17,890 nucleotides of DNA from Sphingomonadaceae bacterium. GTDB lineage: Bacteria > Pseudomonadota > Alphaproteobacteria > Sphingomonadales > Sphingomonadaceae. Made by a program: the position numbers and the translations under genes. Of the stretch, positions 13,972 to 17,890 are shown piece by piece; position 1 is the stretch's first letter; each line of letters starts with the position of its first letter. Under the pieces are notes generated by a model that searched no databases, had not been told where the DNA came from, and saw only the letters and a list, made by a program, of their open reading frames with translations. The stretch covers positions 1 to 17,890 of the forward strand of contig JACMKH010000314.1 in assembly GCA_014380205.1 (NCBI GenBank), given 5' to 3'.

Positions 13972-15852
13972 TCAGCCCAACGAAGCCTCGATCGCTGCCT
14001 CGATCTCGGCGATTCGGAAGGGGTGGCCGGAGACCTTGTTGAGCGGGCGCGCGTCGACGAGGAACTGGTCGCGGAGCAGCGTCTTGAGCTGTCCGGTATT
14101 CAGTTCCGGCACGAGGATTCGGTCGTAAGTCTTCAATAAGTCGCCGAGATTCTTCGGCATCGGCCAGATGTAGCGGATGTGGATGTGGGCGACGCTCTTG
14201 CCCTCGTCGCGCGCGCGAAGCACCCCCTGATGGATCGGGCCGAAGGTCGAGCCCCAGCCGACCACCGCGAGCTTCTCGCCCGGCTCGCCGAGCGCGATGT
14301 CCTGGCCGGGAATGGTGTCGGCAACGTTGAGCACCTTGCGCGCGCGGATGTCGGTCATCCGCTGGTGGTTCGACGCGCTGTAGTCGATGTTGCCGCTGTC
14401 GGACGATTTCTCGATGCCACCGATCCGGTGGGTGAGCCCCGGCGTCCCCGGCCTGACCCAAGGACGCGCGAGCTTGGCGTCGCGGCGATAGGGGTTGAAC
14501 TTTTCGCCCTCACGCGGGGACTCGTCAAAGAAATCGACTGGAAACGCCTGGTAAACCTCATGATCGGGCACGCGCCACGGCTCGGCGGCGTTGGCGATGT
14601 AGCCGTCGGTGAGGATGATCACTGGCGTCATGAACTGGGTCGCGATGCGCACCGCCTCGATCGCGCAATCGAACGCGTCGGCGGGCGAGCGCACGGCGAT
14701 CACGGGGAGCGGCGCGTCGCCGTTGCGGCCGTAGACCGCTTGGTAAAGGTCGGACTGCTCGGTCTTGGTCGGCAGCCCGGTCGAAGGCCCGCCGCGCTGC
14801 GAGTTGACGATGATCAGCGGCAGCTCGGTCATGATCGCGAGCCCCATCGCCTCGCCCTTCAAGGCGATTCCGGGCCCCGAGGATGACGTCACGCCGAGCG
14901 AGCCCGCATAGCTCGCGCCGATCGCCGCGCAGATCGCCGCGATCTCGTCCTCGGCCTGGAAGGTGGTGACCTCGAACTCCTTGAGCCGCGCGAGGTGATG
15001 GAGGATCGCGCTCGCGGGAGTGATCGGATAGCCACCGAAGAACATCGGCAGCCCCGCGAGCCGCGCCCCCGCGACCAGCCCGAGCGAGATCGCCTCGGCC
15101 CCCGTGATCGTGCGGTAGAGCCCCGGCGCGGTCGGCGCGGGATCGATGTGGCGCTGGCGGAAGGCGTAGCCGATCTCGGCGGTCTCGCCATAGGCGTGGC
15201 CCGCGTTGAGCGCGGCGATATTGGCCTCGGCGAGCTCGGGTTTGGCGGCGAACTTGGCCTTGAGCCAGTCGGTGATCGGGTCGCGCGGCCGATCGAACAT
15301 CCAGAGCGCCAGCCCCAGCGTCCACATGTTCTTGCAGCGCAGCGCTTCCTTGTTGCCCAGCCCGAACGGCTTGACCGCCTCGATCGTCAGCGCCGAAATG
15401 TCGATCGACAAAAGCTGCCACCTGGCGAGGCTGCCGTCCTCGAGCGGATCGGCGGCGTAGCCCGCCTTGGCGAGGTTGCGCGCGCCGAACTCGCCCGCGT
15501 CGGCGATGATCAGTCCGCCGGGCGTTAGCGCGTCGACATTGGTCTTGAGCGCCGCCGGATTCATCGCGATCAGCACCTCGGGCTCGTCGCCCGCGGTCTC
15601 GATCGAGGTCGATCCGAAATTGATCTGGAACGCCGAGACGCCGAACAGCGTCCCCTGCGGCGCGCGGATCTCGGCCGGAAAATCGGGGAAGGTCGCGAGA
15701 TCGTTGCCCGCGAGCGCGGTCGAGAGGGTGAACTGCCCGCCCGTCAGTTGCATTCCGTCGCCGCTGTCCCCGGCGAAGCGGACCACGACGGCGCCCTGCT
15801 CGTGCGGCACGCGGGCGCGGCCACCGTCCTCGATGCTGTGCGCGGTCGCCAT
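13972..15852 (-). CDS. korA: 2-oxoacid (2-oxoglutarate):ferredoxin oxidoreductase, alpha subunit with fused gamma domain
   Basis: A 626-residue protein in which the gamma domain comes first (VVRFAGDSGDGMQLTGGQF, to about residue 195) and is joined to the alpha domain. The alpha part begins near residue 260-280 with GGYPITPASAILHHL and continues AEDEIAAICAAIGASYAG, TSSSGPGIALKGEAMGLA and PLIIVNSQRGGPSTGLPTKTEQ. The last part is the transketolase-like C-terminal domain (VGWGSTFGPIHQGVLRAR). It lacks cysteine-rich ferredoxin repeats, so a separate ferredoxin is needed; none is encoded here. The ATG at 15852 is preferred over one 22 codons upstream because AGGA stands seven bases before it. It forms an operon with korB. 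The kor pair works alongside or instead of 2-oxoglutarate dehydrogenase in the TCA cycle. Confidence 0.9.
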   Translation of the reverse strand: MATAHSIEDGGRARVPHEQGAVVVRFAGDSGDGMQLTGGQFTLSTALAGNDLATFPDFPAEIRAPQGTLFGVSAFQINFGSTSIETAGDEPEVLIAMNPAALKTNVDALTPGGLIIADAGEFGARNLAKAGYAADPLEDGSLARWQLLSIDISALTIEAVKPFGLGNKEALRCKNMWTLGLALWMFDRPRDPITDWLKAKFAAKPELAEANIAALNAGHAYGETAEIGYAFRQRHIDPAPTAPGLYRTITGAEAISLGLVAGARLAGLPMFFGGYPITPASAILHHLARLKEFEVTTFQAEDEIAAICAAIGASYAGSLGVTSSSGPGIALKGEAMGLAIMTELPLIIVNSQRGGPSTGLPTKTEQSDLYQAVYGRNGDAPLPVIAVRSPADAFDCAIEAVRIATQFMTPVIILTDGYIANAAEPWRVPDHEVYQAFPVDFFDESPREGEKFNPYRRDAKLARPWVRPGTPGLTHRIGGIEKSSDSGNIDYSASNHQRMTDIRARKVLNVADTIPGQDIALGEPGEKLAVVGWGSTFGPIHQGVLRARDEGKSVAHIHIRYIWPMPKNLGDLLKTYDRILVPELNTGQLKTLLRDQFLVDARPLNKVSGHPFRIAEIEAAIEASLG

Positions 15853-15893
15853 CAAATCGTCCTGCGAAACCGGTGCCTTTGTGCGTGGGGCGC

Positions 15894-15922
15894 TATTCAC
15901 GCTTCCAACGCACGACAATCAA
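15894..15922 (-). promoter_or_regulatory. Possible korA promoter
   Basis: On the minus strand TTGATT (15917-15922) and TGAATA (15894-15899) are 17 bases apart, a fair sigma-70-type match at the right spacing, about 40 bases upstream of the korA ATG. No experimental or comparative support is available. Confidence 0.3.
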
Positions 15923-16029
15923 GAAAAACTTGACCCTTCATGTGGACAGTTTGCGTGGATTCGCAAGGGGGCTGGCCCGCGCGACGCGCCGTTGCTAGGC
16001 GGTGCCCGAACCCGAGGAGAGCCCGCCCG

Positions 16030-17073
16030 ATGACCCATCCGCACTATGTCCGCCCCGATGTCCAGGCCTTCGTCGACTTCCTCGCCGCCCAGCCCGGCCC
16101 GCGCACCTATGAGCTCGATCCGCCCGCCGCCCGCCAGCTGATGAAGATGATGACGGTGCTCGCCGAGCTTCCCACCGGCGATATCGCGGTCCGCCGCGAC
16201 ATCGCGATCCCCGGCCCCGCCGGCGACATTCCCGCGCGACTCTACGACGCGCGCGACAGCCGCGAGCCCGGCCCGGCGATGGTGTTCTACCACGGCGGCG
16301 GCTTCGTGCTCGGCGATCTCGACACGCACGAACCAGTCTGCGCCGAGATCGCGCGCACCCTCGACATGCCCGTGATCTCGGTCGACTACCGGCTCGCGCC
16401 CGAGGCGCCCTGGCCCGCGGCGCCCGACGATTGCGAAGCCGCCGCGCGCTGGGTCGCGACCAGCCCCGAGGCGCTGGGGCGCAAGGTCACCAGCCTCGTC
16501 CTCGCCGGCGACAGCGCGGGGGGCAATCTCTGCGTGATCACCACGCTCGCGCTGCGCGACGAGCCCGCCCAGGTCCCCGTCGCCGCGCAATGGCCGATCT
16601 ATCCGGCGGTCGACGGGCGCGGCGAATACGGCTCGGGCGCCGACTTCGGCGAGGGCTTCCTGCTCGACGCGCGCTCGATGAAGTGGTTCGTCGACCATTA
16701 TGGCGGCGACCAGGAGAGCTGGCGCTTGAACCCGCTGTTCGCCGACCATGCGGGGACCCCCCCGACGCTCGTGTTCACCGCCGGGCTCGATCCGCTGCGC
16801 GACCAGGGCCGCGCCTATGCCGCCGAGCTCATCCGCGCGGGCGTCCCCACCATCTATCGCGAGGCGGCGGGCAACATCCACGGGCTGATCAACCTCAGGA
16901 AGATCATCCCCTCGTCGCAGGGCGATGTCGCGGGCTGCCTCGCGGCGCTCAAGGCGATGGTGGTCGAGGCCGAGGCCAATCGCGTGATGGCGCAGGCGGC
17001 GGGCGCGACCTCGGGAATCAGCGCGGCCGCGCAGGACGCGGGAATCGCGACCGACGCCGTCGAACTCGCGTGA
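16030..17073 (+). CDS. Alpha/beta hydrolase, HSL-family esterase/lipase
   Basis: A 347-residue cytoplasmic esterase of the hormone-sensitive-lipase group. The oxyanion-hole motif HGGG is at 88-91, the nucleophile S162 in GDSAGG, the acid D254 in GLDPLRDQG, and the histidine H284 in GNIHGLINL: a complete triad. SVDYRLAPEAPWPAAPDD is the usual family segment. The last 40 or so residues (after about 305, alanine-rich) go beyond the fold and look flexible. It probably acts on short acyl esters; the natural substrate is unknown. GAGGAG (16014-16019) sits ten bases before the ATG. It is divergent from korA and its TGA overlaps the GTG start of rppH (GTGA), so the two are coupled. Confidence 0.9.
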   Translation: MTHPHYVRPDVQAFVDFLAAQPGPRTYELDPPAARQLMKMMTVLAELPTGDIAVRRDIAIPGPAGDIPARLYDARDSREPGPAMVFYHGGGFVLGDLDTHEPVCAEIARTLDMPVISVDYRLAPEAPWPAAPDDCEAAARWVATSPEALGRKVTSLVLAGDSAGGNLCVITTLALRDEPAQVPVAAQWPIYPAVDGRGEYGSGADFGEGFLLDARSMKWFVDHYGGDQESWRLNPLFADHAGTPPTLVFTAGLDPLRDQGRAYAAELIRAGVPTIYREAAGNIHGLINLRKIIPSSQGDVAGCLAALKAMVVEAEANRVMAQAAGATSGISAAAQDAGIATDAVELA

Positions 17074-17552
17074 CGGCGAAGGCGGACCTGCCCTACCGGC
17101 CGTGCGTCGGTGTCATGCTGCTCAACCGCGAGGGCAAGGTGTTGGTCGGCCAGCGGATAGATTCGACGCTCGAGGCGTGGCAGATGCCCCAGGGCGGGAT
17201 CGACGAGGGCGAGGATGCCGAGGCCGCCGCGTTCCGCGAGCTCGGCGAGGAGACCGGCATCGCCCCCGCGCATCTCGAGATCGTCGCGCGTGCGGGCCGC
17301 ATGCTCCGCTACGACCTTCCCGACGACCTCATCGGCAAGATCTGGAAGGGCCGGTGGCGCGGGCAGGACCAGATCTGGTTCCTGATGCGCTTCACCGGCG
17401 AGGACGCCGATATCGACATCGCCACCCCCCACCAGGAATTCCGCGCCTGGAAATGGGCAGACCCCGCCGAGCTGCCCGCGATGATCGTGCCGTTCAAAAA
17501 GCGGCTCTACGAGGATGTGCTCGCCGAATTCGCGGACGAGCTCGGCCTATAG
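17070..17552 (+). CDS. rppH: RNA pyrophosphohydrolase (Nudix)
   Basis: A 160-residue Nudix enzyme, the usual length for RppH. It removes pyrophosphate from the 5' end of mRNA and so starts decay by RNase E; some relatives act on dinucleoside polyphosphates. The N-terminus YRPCVGVMLLNREGKVLVGQR and the segment AWQMPQGGIDEGED are typical of RppH. The Nudix box is at 42-64 (GX5EX7REUXEEXGU) with REL and EE intact. Further on, KIWKGRWRGQDQIWFLMRF and PFKKRLYEDVL also fit. The start is GTG at 17070, which overlaps the esterase stop. It ends within six bases of overlap with the converging gene, the two stops meeting in CTATAG. Confidence 0.93.
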   Translation: MTAKADLPYRPCVGVMLLNREGKVLVGQRIDSTLEAWQMPQGGIDEGEDAEAAAFRELGEETGIAPAHLEIVARAGRMLRYDLPDDLIGKIWKGRWRGQDQIWFLMRFTGEDADIDIATPHQEFRAWKWADPAELPAMIVPFKKRLYEDVLAEFADELGL

Positions 17553-17890
17553 CACCTCGCCCTCGAGCAAGTCGTCACGCCACCGCACGATGTCCTCTTC
17601 GCCGCGCGGCGAGGCCAGCAGGCGCGTCCATGCGCGCGCCTCGTGCGCGACGATCGCGAGTTCCCAGACGCAGAAGGTCGGCCGCGGCGTCATCGCCGCG
17701 CCGCCGCCCGCCGGATAGGCCGGATCGAAGCGCGCGAACCCCACCATGTCGCCCTGATGGTGCCACACCGCCTCCCAGCATTCGTTCGCCCCGCGCCACA
17801 CCGAGACGAGCAGGAAATGGAAATCCGCCCCGCAGCGATGGAGGATGACGAACCCGCGATCCCCCGCCGCGAAGTCCCCCTCCCCCGCCC
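17547..17890 (-). CDS. Conserved hypothetical protein, 3' part (runs off the window)
   Basis: The frame is open from the right edge to the TAG at 17547-17549, giving the last 113 or so residues; the start lies outside. The in-frame GTG at 17801 is unlikely to be the start, because good protein-like sequence continues upstream (DRGFVILHRCGADFHFLLVS). I do not recognise a named domain. It has many tryptophans (WRGANECWEAVWHHQGD, CVWELAIVAHEARAW), a beta-rich front part and a helical, acidic end. No signal peptide or membrane helix is visible in this part, which suggests a soluble protein. It converges on rppH with a six-base overlap. Confidence 0.65.
   Translation of the reverse strand, partial: AGEGDFAAGDRGFVILHRCGADFHFLLVSVWRGANECWEAVWHHQGDMVGFARFDPAYPAGGGAAMTPRPTFCVWELAIVAHEARAWTRLLASPRGEEDIVRWRDDLLEGEVL

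Noticed and set aside
1..17890. Defence system, CRISPR array, prophage, toxin-antitoxin or biosynthetic megacluster
   Set aside because: No regularly spaced repeats, no nuclease, integrase, capsid or toxin-like genes are seen; nearly all genes are metabolic and complete.

Overview
The window is high-GC, densely packed chromosomal DNA, most likely from a sphingomonad (Alphaproteobacteria, Sphingomonadales). I base that on the style of the proteins (CysK, PurF, acyl-CoA dehydrogenase, KorAB and Cfa all read like sphingomonad orthologues) and on two kinds of short dispersed repeat that I associate with sphingomonad genomes. No search was run, so the assignment rests on recognition. I see no rRNA, tRNA, CRISPR array, IS element, prophage or plasmid function.

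Layout, left to right. (1) 1-390, minus: the 5' part of a receiver-like, probably signalling gene that is frameshifted near position 76; its only usual start codon lies inside a repeat. (2) 582-3755, plus: a compact three-gene operon of MFS transporter, cysteine synthase and RimK/DcsG-like ATP-grasp ligase. A REP-type inverted pair supplies the last residues and stop codon of the ligase. (3) 3806-4516, minus: a membrane-anchored protein of unknown function. After a 294-base gap come two overlapping plus-strand genes (4811-5756) for a small four-helix membrane protein and a secreted protein, both unrecognised. (4) 5770-8431, minus: a large acyl-CoA dehydrogenase and its MerR-family regulator with an operator-like palindrome, then hisI. 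(5) 8645-10832, plus: purF and an SDR oxidoreductase 4 bases apart. (6) 10822-12093, minus: a Cfa-type methyltransferase; divergent from it a PAP2 phosphatase (12157-12888, plus). (7) 12903-15852, minus: korA-korB, a 2-oxoacid (probably 2-oxoglutarate):ferredoxin oxidoreductase. (8) 16030-17552, plus: an HSL-family esterase overlapping rppH. (9) 17547-17890, minus: the 3' part of an unrecognised conserved gene running off the window.

Most of this is housekeeping metabolism: cysteine, histidine and purine synthesis, acyl-CoA oxidation, membrane lipid modification, central carbon flux and RNA 5'-end processing. I did not find convincing evidence of a new multi-gene system. The better leads are the MFS/CysK/ATP-grasp cassette, the uncharacterised membrane/secreted gene pair, the repeat-derived protein ends, and the broken signalling gene at the left edge.
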